From NCBI GenBank assembly GCA_023391635.1, contig JAEWAQ010000027.1:13900-77899 (forward strand): 64,000 bases of DNA, written 5' to 3'. A model generated the notes under the pieces. That model saw only the letters and a program-made list of their open reading frames with translations. It did not search any database and was not told the origin of the DNA. Position 1 is the first letter of the stretch; every line of letters starts with the position of its first letter. Origin of the DNA: Bacillota bacterium (lineage in GTDB: Bacteria > Bacillota > Bacilli > Paenibacillales > Paenibacillaceae). Below, piece by piece: positions 9,033 to 17,388 of this stretch. The translations under genes were made by a program, and so were the position numbers.

Positions 9033-9584
9033 TTGGAGAAGTTGATTGCATTCATTACGCACAATCCGTTCATCCTGATCATTATCGTCGGACTGCTGTA
9101 TTCGATGTTTTTTCGCAAATCGCCGATCGAGAAGCCGCCAGGACAACGGCCAGGCAACGGACCGAACCGGATGCCGAACTTCGGCGGTTCGCCGGTATTC
9201 GCGCCCAAGCCGCAACGGACCGAAACCGGGACGCCCGCCCGGCAGCCCGAGATCAGACCGTCATTCGGCGGTCTGGCCGATTCGGCGCCGCAGCCGGCCG
9301 AAGATCCGTACATGCAAGTACCTGTGCCCGCGATGCCAGACGAGACGCCTCTCGCGCCGAGCTATTCGCTGCAGGAACGTACGGAGCCGGTACGACCGGA
9401 ACAACCGCGAACCGTGTCTGCTCGCTCAAGACAGACGCCGCAAGCGACTGCGGCTTCTTACGCCGTCCTCACGCCAACGGACGGCAATCGTGCCAACTTG
9501 ACTTCCGACGATTTGAAGCGCGCCGTCGTATGGGCGGAAATCATCGGCCCACCCCGCGCCAAACGACCATATTACAGAAGATAA
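9033..9584 (+). CDS. membrane-anchored protein with Pro-rich tail, unknown function
   Basis: 183 residues from a TTG start with AAAGGAGG at 9018-9025. One membrane helix sits near the N-terminus (FILIIIVGLLYSMFF, residues about 12-27). The rest is Pro/Arg/Gln-rich and low in complexity (PPGQRPGNGPNRMPNFGG), ending with a more ordered motif NLTSDDLKRAVVWAEIIGPPRAKRPY. That end resembles tails seen in Firmicutes proteins of the floA neighbourhood, but I cannot name the family. Its position after floA suggests a role linked to the flotillin system; this is inference. Confidence 0.75.
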   Translation: MEKLIAFITHNPFILIIIVGLLYSMFFRKSPIEKPPGQRPGNGPNRMPNFGGSPVFAPKPQRTETGTPARQPEIRPSFGGLADSAPQPAEDPYMQVPVPAMPDETPLAPSYSLQERTEPVRPEQPRTVSARSRQTPQATAASYAVLTPTDGNRANLTSDDLKRAVVWAEIIGPPRAKRPYYRR

Positions 9585-9596
9585 TCTTGCATCCGG

Positions 9597-9626
9597 AAGC
9601 CTGCCGTCTTATTGCGGCAGGCTTCT
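9597..9626 (+). terminator. hairpin after the floA operon, probable terminator
   Basis: Perfect 11-base stem GAAGCCTGCCG (9597-9607) with CGGCAGGCTTC (9616-9626), 13 bases after the stop of the 9033 gene. The downstream bases TTGGTGTTGCTTGG are only moderately T-rich, so termination may be partial. Confidence 0.6.
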
Positions 9627-9746
9627 TGGTGTTGCTTGGCAGCACATCGACGAACATGGCCCGTTGTCCCGCCCATCCGCCACCTATGATGCTGTCCGCG
9701 CCATTACCGCTCTTAAGATCGGCTAGCCGTTTCCCCGTCTCCTGCC

Positions 9747-9775
9747 TCATATTTCTACGTTCGCCCGCATATGTT
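9747..9775 (+). promoter_or_regulatory. possible sigma-E promoter of yqfCD
   Basis: TCATATT at 9747-9753, 14-base spacer, CATATGTT at 9768-9775. This fits the mother-cell sigma-E pattern (ATATT about 14 bases from CATACANT) with two mismatches in the -10. It lies 26 bases before the yqfC ATG. yqfCD are mother-cell sporulation genes in Bacillus, which supports the reading. Confidence 0.5.
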
Positions 9776-9800
9776 TTACGGTACGGGAGGAGGACCGCCC

Positions 9801-10085
9801 ATGCCGCAAGTCAGCCGGAAGCTGCGCAAATGGACTGCCGCGATTCTCGATCTTCCCCAGGATGTGGTGCAGGATCTTCCGCGCGTCACGATGATCGGCG
9901 GTATTCAGCTCATGGTGGAAAACCATCGCGGCGTCCTTCATTTCTCTCCCGACAAGCTCCGGCTCGCGATGGAGCGAGGGGAACTCGAAGTATCCGGAGC
10001 GGAATTGGTCATTCGCACGATCGGTGCGGAAGACGTATTCGTGGAAGGCCGCATTACGGGCGTGACGCTTCATGCGAAGGGGTAA
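9801..10085 (+). CDS. yqfC: YqfC, sporulation protein
   Basis: 94 residues from ATG 9801, chosen because GGGAGGAGG at 9785-9793 is well placed and this matches the usual YqfC length; the ATG at 9771 would overlap the candidate promoter. The sequence contains the family pattern LPQDVVQDLPRVTMIGG and VENHRGVLHFSPDKLRL. YqfC and YqfD are conserved in endospore formers and act in the mother cell; YqfD is stage IV. Biochemical role unknown. Confidence 0.93.
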   Translation: MPQVSRKLRKWTAAILDLPQDVVQDLPRVTMIGGIQLMVENHRGVLHFSPDKLRLAMERGELEVSGAELVIRTIGAEDVFVEGRITGVTLHAKG

Positions 10086-10113
10086 CGGACCGTCATCCCG
10101 GCCTTCGAGACGA

Positions 10114-10130
10114 CCCGGCCGGCGGCCGGG
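10114..10130. other. GC-only hairpin in the yqfC-yqfD gap
   Basis: CCCGGCC (10114-10120) pairs with GGCCGGG (10124-10130), loop GGC, inside a 212-base gap that holds no convincing gene. No T run follows, so it is not an obvious terminator. It could lower yqfD expression or stabilise the upstream message. Confidence 0.4.
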
Positions 10131-10297
10131 CCGGGGCCGGACAAGCAGCGCCTCAAGGCTGCGACAGCGGGCATGCGGGCCGATATCCCGTCGGCTCGCA
10201 GAAGCCCGGCAGACGACGGATACGAAGCGTGCGCATGCAGGCAGGACAAGCTGACGGGCGCGGCAATCGGCCGATCGCCCGGGAGGGGACGATAGAG

Positions 10298-11506
10298 ATG
10301 GGAATGAAAGGGACTTGGCTCGCCTCCGTGCGCGGCTATGTCTGGGTCAGGCTGATCGGCGGGAGTACGCAGCAGTTTCTGAACCTGGCGGTGGAACAGC
10401 GGATCGGATTGTGGAACATTGCGTATACGCCCCAAGGGGATTTGACGTTCGGCGTGACGGTTCCGGATTTCTTCAAGCTGCCGCCGCTGCTGCGCAAGTG
10501 CGGGTCACGGACGAGAATATTGCAGAAGCGCGGACTGCCTTTCCGGATGGCGCGACTGGCGAAGCGCAAGACGTTCGCGGCGGGCATGCTGGCGTTCGTC
10601 GCCTTGTTGTTTCTGCTGTCCACATTCGTATGGCAAGTGAAGATCGAAGGCGAAACCGCGATTCCGAGACAACAAATTTTGCAAGCGGCGCGGCAAATTG
10701 GGCTGTATCCGCTGCAATGGGCACCGAAGATGGGGCAGCCGCAGGAGCTCGCGGACAAGCTGGCCGCAAGGCTCCCCGATGCGGCTTGGGTCGGTGTGGA
10801 GAGAAAGGGGACGACGATGTTCATCACGGTCGTCGACGCCACGAAACCCGATGCCAAGACGGGCGACGGTCCCCGTGACCTTGTAGCGAAAGCCGACGCC
10901 GTCGTAACGCGGGTCGCGGCGGAGAACGGACGGCCGCTCGTCAAACGGCATGACCGCGTCCGTAAGGGACAAGTGCTCGTGTCCGGCTGGATCGGCGATG
11001 GAAAGTTCGGCAAGGCGGTCGTATCCAAAGGAACCGTCACAGGACTCGTCTGGCACGAAGTGAAAATCTCTTCTCCGCTCGTCCGTGAACAGAAGACGCT
11101 GACAGGAGAATCGAAAGACCGGCTTTATTGGGTCATCGGCGGCAGGGCGCTGCAGCTATCCGGGTACGGCGGCGAGCCGTATGCGCAGTCTCGCACGAGT
11201 GCGGCTATTTTTCCTTGGAGGATCTTCTCGTGGCACCTACCGCTGGGGATCATGAAAGAGCGCGAGATGGAAGTGAACATCACCCGCGCCGAATTGACCG
11301 CAGCCGAAGCCAAGGAGGCGGGGCTTGCGCAAGCCCGTGCCGAATTGTTGGCCGCTTGCGGGCCCGAAGCGCGCGTGACTTCGGAAAACATTTTGCATGA
11401 ACAATTGGAGAATGGTAAAGTGGTGATGACCGTATTATTCGAAGTGGAACAATCGATCGTCGCCAGTCGGCCGATTGTACACTCTTCCATAGACCAGGGG
11501 GAATGA
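10298..11506 (+). CDS. yqfD: YqfD, stage IV sporulation protein
   Basis: 402 residues from ATG 10298 with GGGAGGGG at 10281-10288. The frame is open far upstream (to 9530), but that region overlaps yqfC and other genes in other frames and is not family sequence. Visible parts are an N-terminal region (GYVWVRLIGGSTQQFLNLAVEQ), a membrane segment near residues 92-112 (MLAFVALLFLLSTFVW), and a long extracytoplasmic region with beta-rich character. It contains KADAVVTRVAAENGRPLVKRHD near the middle. Mother-cell membrane protein required for efficient sporulation in Bacillus. Follows yqfC as in Bacillus. Confidence 0.94.
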   Translation: MGMKGTWLASVRGYVWVRLIGGSTQQFLNLAVEQRIGLWNIAYTPQGDLTFGVTVPDFFKLPPLLRKCGSRTRILQKRGLPFRMARLAKRKTFAAGMLAFVALLFLLSTFVWQVKIEGETAIPRQQILQAARQIGLYPLQWAPKMGQPQELADKLAARLPDAAWVGVERKGTTMFITVVDATKPDAKTGDGPRDLVAKADAVVTRVAAENGRPLVKRHDRVRKGQVLVSGWIGDGKFGKAVVSKGTVTGLVWHEVKISSPLVREQKTLTGESKDRLYWVIGGRALQLSGYGGEPYAQSRTSAAIFPWRIFSWHLPLGIMKEREMEVNITRAELTAAEAKEAGLAQARAELLAACGPEARVTSENILHEQLENGKVVMTVLFEVEQSIVASRPIVHSSIDQGE

Positions 11507-11512
11507 GGCTTT

Positions 11513-12481
11513 TTGTCGGAATTGAAACAGACGATCGCGATTCCGCTTCAGACGATGGCGGAAGGGCTGGCTTTATTCGGCCCGCAGGACAAGTTCCTGA
11601 GGATCATCGAACGGGAGACGCGTTCGGCCATCCATACCCGCGAGGCAGAAATCGTCGTGGAAGGGTCCGAGCAGGAAGCACGGTCCCTGGAACAACTGTT
11701 CGACACGTTGTTGCAACTGATTCGCGGGGGCTTGCAGCTGACGGAGCGGGACGTTCGGTACGCGCTGGAGCTTTCGCGCGAGATGAAGGCAGATCAGTTA
11801 CTCTCGCTGTTCAAAGGCGAAATCACGACGACTTACCGCGGCAAGCCGATCGTGCCGAAGACGCTCGGTCAGCGTCATTATGTCACGACGATCCGCAAGA
11901 AGGACATCGTGTTCGGCATCGGCCCCGCCGGCACCGGCAAGACGTACCTGGCCGTCGTCAGCGCCGTAGCGGCGCTTAAGGAAGGCAAGGTCAAGCGCAT
12001 CCTGCTGACCCGCCCGGCGGTGGAGGCGGGGGAGAACCTCGGATTTCTGCCCGGCGACCTGCAGGAGAAGGTAGACCCCTATTTGCGACCGCTGTACGAT
12101 GCGCTGAATGACGTGCTGGGCGCGGACGGCGTAGCGAAGGCGATGGAACGCGGCATGATCGAGATTGCGCCGCTCGCCTATATGCGCGGACGCACGCTCG
12201 ACGATTCGTTCGTCATTCTCGACGAAGCGCAGAACACGTCCGGCGAGCAGATGAAGATGTTCCTGACGCGGCTCGGGTTCGGTTCCCATATGGTCATTAC
12301 GGGAGATGTGACGCAGATCGACTTGCCGAAGGGACGCAAGTCGGGCCTGATCGAAGCACAGCGCATTTTACGCAACATTGAGGAGATCGGCATCGTTTAT
12401 TTCTCAGAGCAGGACGTTGTACGCCATGCGCTCGTGCAGAAAATTATCGTGGCTTATAACGAGGACCTGGATCAGCCATAA
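11513..12481 (+). CDS. phoH: PhoH family P-loop ATPase
   Basis: 322 residues, TTG start at 11513 just 7 bases after yqfD, with GGGGGAATGAGG upstream. N-terminal nucleic-acid-binding-like region, then the PhoH ATPase with Walker A GPAGTGKT (about 138-145), LLTRPAVEAGENLGFLPGD, and Walker B FVILDEAQNTS followed by GDVTQIDLP. It is the short PhoH version without a PIN domain; a second PhoH protein with a PIN domain lies at 51918. It leads the operon phoH-pgpH-ybeY-dgkA-cdd-era and is linked to RNA metabolism through YbeY. Confidence 0.95.
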   Translation: MSELKQTIAIPLQTMAEGLALFGPQDKFLRIIERETRSAIHTREAEIVVEGSEQEARSLEQLFDTLLQLIRGGLQLTERDVRYALELSREMKADQLLSLFKGEITTTYRGKPIVPKTLGQRHYVTTIRKKDIVFGIGPAGTGKTYLAVVSAVAALKEGKVKRILLTRPAVEAGENLGFLPGDLQEKVDPYLRPLYDALNDVLGADGVAKAMERGMIEIAPLAYMRGRTLDDSFVILDEAQNTSGEQMKMFLTRLGFGSHMVITGDVTQIDLPKGRKSGLIEAQRILRNIEEIGIVYFSEQDVVRHALVQKIIVAYNEDLDQP

Positions 12482-12498
12482 GGAAGGAGACCGGTCGG

Positions 12499-14748
12499 AT
12501 GAGTCCGAAGCGCAGCGGCCCACCGGGCACTCGTCTGAAACTGAATCGGGCAGGGTGGAAGCAGAGCGTATGGATTCGCCTGCTGCTGCTCCTGCTTTTT
12601 GTGTGTTTGTTTTACATCAGCCTTGCTCCGAGGTTCGTGCCGGAGACGTACGACATTACGCTGGGCGCGGCCAGCGACCGCGATATCAAGGCTGCGCATG
12701 AATTCACGGACAAGAAGGCGACGCTCGAGGCGCAGGAACGGGCGGCGGATCGGGTCGATCCGGTTTACCCCATCGTACAACTGCGCAACGAGACATTGCT
12801 CGACCAGATTTTCAGCCGCATCGACCAGCTCAATCAGGACGACCAGATTACGACGGACCAGAAAGTGGAAATTTACCGCAGGGAAATTCCCGACATGGTC
12901 GATCGTTACATCAATCAGTTCATCGCCGCGAATTCGGGTTCGGAAGCTTATTCTGACAGCCTGCTGGCGGAGATTCGCAAGGGGACGTCCGAGCAACAGT
13001 ACCGCATCCCTGAAGAAACCTTTTATAAGATTCCGCAGCTCTCAACAGAAGAAATTTCCGAAATGAAAATCGTCGGTCGCGACGTCGTCCGCAAGCTGAC
13101 GAGGGAATCGCTCACGGAAGCCGAAACGGGACGCACCAAAGTAGCGGAATTGGTAAACGCCAGCTCGCTATCGAAGAAGACTGAGCGGGAAATCGTGCAG
13201 GAGCTTGCCCGCCTTGTCATTCTGCCGAACAAGTTTTTCGACAGCCAGGCGACGGATGACGCGAGGGTCGAGGCCAAGCAGAACACGCCTACCGTCTTGA
13301 TCAAGCAAGGCGATATCGTCGTCAAGCGGGGGCAAGTGATCACGCAGGATATTTACGATCGGTTAGTCGAGATGGAGCTGCTCAAGGAACGCAAGACTTA
13401 TTGGCCGCAGCTCGGTACCTTGCTGCTGTCCATCATGTTCACGCTCGCCATCTACGGTTATGTGGAACTGGCCGGGCACAAAAAAATATCGCAAGAGCGG
13501 ACGAACGTACATTGGTTGATGCTGCTGCTCATTTTCGGGTTGAATTTGCTGCTCATGCACCTGGTTGCGCTAACGCATACGGAACAGTGGCCGTTCATCG
13601 GATACCTCGCTCCCGTGGCGCTGGGAGGCATGCTCGTGACGCTGCTGCTCGACTTGCACCTGGGCCTTGTCAGCGCCTTCCTGTTCACGCTGCTTGCCAG
13701 CGTCATCCTGAACGTGCGGCAGGACAACCCGTTCGACTTCCAATACGGCTTCATCGCTGCTGTCGTCTCGTTCACGGCAGTGCTCGCGATTCACCGGGCG
13801 AGCCAGCGTTCGTCGATCCTGAAAGCCGGCATCATGGTCAGTCTGTTCGGCTCGGTCGCGGTACTCGCACTCGGATTGATCGCGGAAGTGCCGGATCGCG
13901 TGCAGCTTGTGCAGTCGATCGGCTTCATGTTTGCCAGCGGGCTCTTGACGGCCGTGCTGGTTATCGGATTAATGCCGTTCTTCGAGCTTTCGTTCGGCAT
14001 TCTGTCCGACTTGAAGCTGGTGGAATTGTCCAATCCGAACCACCCGCTGCTGCGAAAACTGCTGACCGACACGCCCGGCAGCTATCATCACAGCTTGATG
14101 GTCGGCAATTTGTCCGAAGCAGCCGCTGAGGCGGTCGGCGCGAACGGTCTCTTGTGCCGGGTTGGCTCCTTCTATCACGATGTCGGCAAGACGAAGCGTC
14201 CGCTGTATTTCATCGAGAATCAGAATGGCGGGGACAACCCGCACGACAAGCTGGAGCCGACCGTCAGCGCCTCGATCATCATCGCGCATTCGCGCGACGG
14301 CGGCGAGATGCTGCGGGCGCACAAGCTGCCCAAGCAGATTCGCGACATCGCGGAACAGCACCATGGAACGACGTTTTTGAAATTTTTCTACTACAAGGCG
14401 ATGAAGCAGGCGCAGGAGCAAGGTATCGAATGTCCGTATACGGAAGACGATTTCCGGTACCCCGGCCCGAAGGCGCAATCGAAGGAAGCGGCAATCGTCG
14501 GCATCGCCGATTGCGTGGAAGCGGCCGTTCGCTCGCTGAACCATCCGACCGTGGAGCAGATCGAAGGGATCATCCGCAAAATCATCAAGGACAGGCTGGA
14601 CGACAACCAGTACAACGAATGCGATTTAACGCTGCGGGAACTCGACCGGGTGGCGGTCTCGCTCAAGGAGACGGTCATCGGCACGTTCCATTCCCGCATC
14701 GAATACCCCGATGAGAAAGAGTTCAAACCGAAGGAGCAATCGTCATGA
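12499..14748 (+). CDS. pgpH: PgpH-type 7TM-HD cyclic-di-AMP phosphodiesterase
   Basis: 749 residues, ATG after AAGGAAGGAGACC. One N-terminal membrane helix (about 20-38), a large extracytoplasmic 7TMR-HDED domain (about 45-300), seven membrane helices (about 305-475) and a cytosolic HD domain. Metal-binding signature is visible as YHHSLMVGNLSEAAA and FYHDVGKTKRPLYF (near 529 and 560), with a later HHGTTFLKFF. In Bacillus/Listeria this family hydrolyses c-di-AMP to pApA. Same operon position as yqfF in Bacillus; its stop overlaps the ybeY start. Confidence 0.95.
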   Translation: MSPKRSGPPGTRLKLNRAGWKQSVWIRLLLLLLFVCLFYISLAPRFVPETYDITLGAASDRDIKAAHEFTDKKATLEAQERAADRVDPVYPIVQLRNETLLDQIFSRIDQLNQDDQITTDQKVEIYRREIPDMVDRYINQFIAANSGSEAYSDSLLAEIRKGTSEQQYRIPEETFYKIPQLSTEEISEMKIVGRDVVRKLTRESLTEAETGRTKVAELVNASSLSKKTEREIVQELARLVILPNKFFDSQATDDARVEAKQNTPTVLIKQGDIVVKRGQVITQDIYDRLVEMELLKERKTYWPQLGTLLLSIMFTLAIYGYVELAGHKKISQERTNVHWLMLLLIFGLNLLLMHLVALTHTEQWPFIGYLAPVALGGMLVTLLLDLHLGLVSAFLFTLLASVILNVRQDNPFDFQYGFIAAVVSFTAVLAIHRASQRSSILKAGIMVSLFGSVAVLALGLIAEVPDRVQLVQSIGFMFASGLLTAVLVIGLMPFFELSFGILSDLKLVELSNPNHPLLRKLLTDTPGSYHHSLMVGNLSEAAAEAVGANGLLCRVGSFYHDVGKTKRPLYFIENQNGGDNPHDKLEPTVSASIIIAHSRDGGEMLRAHKLPKQIRDIAEQHHGTTFLKFFYYKAMKQAQEQGIECPYTEDDFRYPGPKAQSKEAAIVGIADCVEAAVRSLNHPTVEQIEGIIRKIIKDRLDDNQYNECDLTLRELDRVAVSLKETVIGTFHSRIEYPDEKEFKPKEQSS

Positions 14749-15296
14749 CGTTAAGCCTGGAATGGATAGACGAGCGGGAAGAAGCGGCAAGCGCAGAGGC
14801 GCAGACGGAAGCTTGGATGGCGCTGCTGGAACAGCTGCTTCAGTATGCGGGAGAGGTGGAGGACATCGACATCGGCATCGTCTCGCTGACATTGACGGAC
14901 GAAGCAGGCATTCGCGCACTCAACAAGCAATTCCGCAATCTGGACAAGCCGACGGACGTGCTGAGCTTTCCGATGCGGGAATTAATCGGCGATGAACCGC
15001 CGGTATATACGGAAGACGAATACGAAATAATGGAGGGCGAGGACGAAGCTTGGACGGACGAGCCTGACGATGCGGGCGACCCGTTCTCGGAACTGTTGGG
15101 CGATATCGTCATCTCCGTTCCCCGTGCCGTAGCGCAGGCCGAAGAGTATGGGCACAGCGTGGAGCGCGAACTCGGATTTCTGTTCGTGCACGGCTTTCTG
15201 CATCTGCTTGGCTACGATCATGATGAGGAAGAGAAGGAACGCGCGATGTTCGCCCGACAGGAAGAGGTGCTCGCGAAAGCGGGGTTGACCCGTTGA
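14745..15296 (+). CDS. ybeY: YbeY, endoribonuclease/rRNA maturation factor
   Basis: 183 residues, overlapping the pgpH stop by ATGA. The zinc-binding motif HGFLHLLGYDHD is intact near residues 149-160, and the upstream LSFPMREL / DIVISVPRAV segments match the family. YbeY acts in 16S rRNA 3' processing and ribosome quality control. It is longer than the usual 155-165 residues because of an acidic insert (about residues 85-112, YTEDEYEIMEGEDEAWTDE and following) between the two halves. Translationally coupled to both neighbours. Confidence 0.95.
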   Translation: MTLSLEWIDEREEAASAEAQTEAWMALLEQLLQYAGEVEDIDIGIVSLTLTDEAGIRALNKQFRNLDKPTDVLSFPMRELIGDEPPVYTEDEYEIMEGEDEAWTDEPDDAGDPFSELLGDIVISVPRAVAQAEEYGHSVERELGFLFVHGFLHLLGYDHDEEEKERAMFARQEEVLAKAGLTR

Positions 15297-15676
15297 AGCG
15301 AAGCAGCCGCGGGCCTTCCCGGCTCGCATCGTTCGGTTATGCCGTGAACGGCATTGCGGAAGCCGTGCGCACCGAAGCGCATATGAGGTTCCATCTGTTC
15401 GCCGCCGCCGCCGTGATCGTCTGTGCTTCCTGGCTGCGTGTCGATCGGAACGATTGGCTGTGGCTTGCGCTGGCTATCGCGCTCGTCATTGCGGCGGAAC
15501 TGGTGAACACGGCAGTGGAACGGACAGTGGACATGGCGTCCGGCGGCGCTTCGCATCCGCTGGCGAAAGCGGCCAAAGACGCCGCGGCAGGCGCCGTGCT
15601 GGTGGCGGCGATGTTCGCCGCGATCGTGGGTTTGGCGGTATTGGGACCGCCGCTGCGGCAAGCGTTGTTCGGTTGA
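15293..15676 (+). CDS. dgkA: diacylglycerol/undecaprenol kinase DgkA
   Basis: 127 residues from TTG 15293, overlapping the ybeY stop by TTGA. Small integral membrane kinase with three hydrophobic segments and the family signature AAELVNTAVERTVD near residues 65-80. In Gram-positives the substrate is mainly undecaprenol, feeding lipid carrier recycling for wall synthesis. Coupled translation with ybeY sets the start. Confidence 0.94.
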   Translation: MKRSSRGPSRLASFGYAVNGIAEAVRTEAHMRFHLFAAAAVIVCASWLRVDRNDWLWLALAIALVIAAELVNTAVERTVDMASGGASHPLAKAAKDAAAGAVLVAAMFAAIVGLAVLGPPLRQALFG

Positions 15677-15697
15677 ACGGCTGCGAAAGGAGCTTGG

Positions 15698-16150
15698 ATG
15701 AATATGAATGACGGCATTAAGCCGGCAGCGGATCGGCCGGGATGGAGTCCCGAGGCATTGCTGACGGCGGCGCGGGAAGTGCGGGAACGCGCCTATGTGC
15801 CCTATTCCGGATTCGGCGTCGGCGCCGCCTTCCTGGATGGGGCGGGGCGCCTGTACGCCGGGTGCAACGTGGAGAACGCCGCTTATGGGCCGACCAATTG
15901 CGCGGAACGGACGGCATTATTTCGCGCGATTGCCGATGGCGTCCGACCGGGCGAATTCGTCGCCGCCGCGGTGATCGCGGATACCGATGAGCCGGTAGCG
16001 CCATGCGGGGTGTGCCGCCAGGTGATGGTCGAACTGTGCGCGCCCGACATGCCGGTCGTGCTCGGCAATTTGCGTGGCGACACACTGACGACGACAGTAT
16101 CGGCTTTATTGCCCGGTGCTTTCTCGAAGCGCGATTTGTCGGTAGACTAG
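15698..16150 (+). CDS. cdd: cytidine deaminase
   Basis: 150 residues, ATG after GAAAGGAGC. Contains the zinc/active site CAERTALF (near residue 68) after GCNVENAAYGPTN, and the second zinc motif PCGVCRQVM (near 101-109). It deaminates cytidine/deoxycytidine for pyrimidine salvage. Slightly longer than the usual 130-136 residues at the N-terminus (MNMNDGIKPAADRPGW). Lies directly upstream of era as in Bacillus. Confidence 0.96.
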   Translation: MNMNDGIKPAADRPGWSPEALLTAAREVRERAYVPYSGFGVGAAFLDGAGRLYAGCNVENAAYGPTNCAERTALFRAIADGVRPGEFVAAAVIADTDEPVAPCGVCRQVMVELCAPDMPVVLGNLRGDTLTTTVSALLPGAFSKRDLSVD

Positions 16151-16167
16151 AAGGAGAGATCAAGAGC

Positions 16168-17064
16168 ATGAAGCAAGGTTACAAATCCGGTTTCGTAGCC
16201 ATCGTCGGACGGCCTAACGTTGGAAAGTCGACGCTGATGAACCAAGCGATCGGGCAGAAGATCGCAATCATGTCCGACAAGCCGCAAACGACACGCAACA
16301 AAATCCACGGCGTCTATACGACGGACGAGATGCAGATCGTCTTCCTCGATACGCCAGGCATCCATAAGCCGTTCTCCAAACTGGGCGACTATATGGTGAA
16401 GGCGGCGATCAGCGCGCTTGAAGAAGTGGATGCCGTGTTATTTCTAATCGACGTGACGGAGGAACTTGGCGGCGGAGACCGTTTTATCGCCGAACGGTTG
16501 AAGCAGGTGAATACACCGGTCATCCTCGTCCTGAACAAGATCGACAAAGTGCATCCCGAAGCGCTGCTGCCGGTTATCGACAGCTACCGCAAGCTGCACG
16601 ATTTTGCCGAGATCGTCCCCGTATCGGCTCTGCAAGGCAACAATGTGCAGGGGCTGTTAGAGCAGCTTGGAAAATATTTGGAAGAAGGCCCGATGTTCTA
16701 CCCTGCCGACCAGGTGACCGACCATCCAGAGCAGTTCGTCTGCGCCGAGCTCGTTCGCGAGAAGATCCTGCAGTTGACCCGGGAAGAAATTCCGCACTCT
16801 GTCGCCGTGGAAATCGAAAGCATGAGCCGAGGGGATAATGGCGTCGTAAACATAGGGGCCGTCATCTACGTGGAGCGGGATTCGCAGAAAGGCATCGTCA
16901 TCGGCAAGCAGGGCGCACTGCTGAGGGAAGTCGGCAAGCTGGCCCGCCAGGACATGGAGCGGCTGCTCGGATCCAAGATTTTCCTGGAGCTATGGGTAAA
17001 AGTGAAAAAGGATTGGCGCAACCGCGAATCGGTGCTGAAGTCGTTAGGATTTCGCCAAGAGTAG
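16168..17064 (+). CDS. era: GTPase Era
   Basis: 298 residues from ATG 16168, with AAGGAGAGA at 16151-16159. G1 GRPNVGKS (14-21), G3 DTPG (about 61-64) and G4 NKID (about 123-126) are all present. The C-terminal KH domain contains IVIGKQGALLREVGKLARQDME. Era binds 16S rRNA and assists 30S assembly. The open frame runs upstream into cdd, but that part is antisense to nothing and out of family, so the start at 16168 is used. Confidence 0.98.
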   Translation: MKQGYKSGFVAIVGRPNVGKSTLMNQAIGQKIAIMSDKPQTTRNKIHGVYTTDEMQIVFLDTPGIHKPFSKLGDYMVKAAISALEEVDAVLFLIDVTEELGGGDRFIAERLKQVNTPVILVLNKIDKVHPEALLPVIDSYRKLHDFAEIVPVSALQGNNVQGLLEQLGKYLEEGPMFYPADQVTDHPEQFVCAELVREKILQLTREEIPHSVAVEIESMSRGDNGVVNIGAVIYVERDSQKGIVIGKQGALLREVGKLARQDMERLLGSKIFLELWVKVKKDWRNRESVLKSLGFRQE

Positions 17065-17175
17065 ACCTTTCGCATCGGTCCTTTGGTTAAATGTAGTCAG
17101 GATACCGATCCCGCCTCAGGTTATCCTAACCGGGTATTCGCAAGTTATTTCCGTGCCCGGAGAGGATGAGTCGAT

Positions 17176-17343
17176 GTGCGGGATTTTACTTGGCATGTAT
17201 TCAGACAAACCGGCGATATCGAGGCGTACTTATTGTACAAAGAAATGGACGCGTTGGGACTCGGCGCCGACGGCAACGCAGCCGCGTCTGAAGCGGAGCC
17301 GGATGGGACGGAGGCGGGCGTACGCGAGACATCGCCTTCCTGA
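17176..17343 (+). CDS. yqzL: YqzL family small protein
   Basis: 55 residues from GTG 17176, preceded by GGAGAGGATGAG; an in-frame TGA at 17167 rules out any longer start. It begins VRDFTWHVFRQTGDIEAYLLYKEM, which matches the conserved N-terminal core of YqzL proteins found between era and recO in Bacillales. The remaining 30 residues are Ala/Glu/Gly-rich and probably disordered. Function unknown. Confidence 0.88.
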   Translation: MRDFTWHVFRQTGDIEAYLLYKEMDALGLGADGNAAASEAEPDGTEAGVRETSPS

Positions 17344-17388
17344 CGCCGGCCGGGAGATCGTCGGACGATGGCGGGGGAGAGGTCCGGG

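Noticed and set aside
9541..9750. 69-codon minus-strand frame in the floA-yqfC gap
   Set aside because: It reads through the terminator hairpin, has no ribosome binding site and no recognisable residues.
9530..10297. Long in-frame extension of yqfD on the plus strand
   Set aside because: It overlaps the upstream membrane-protein gene and all of yqfC in another frame, and is Arg/Ser-rich. ATG 10298 has a proper ribosome binding site and gives the family length.
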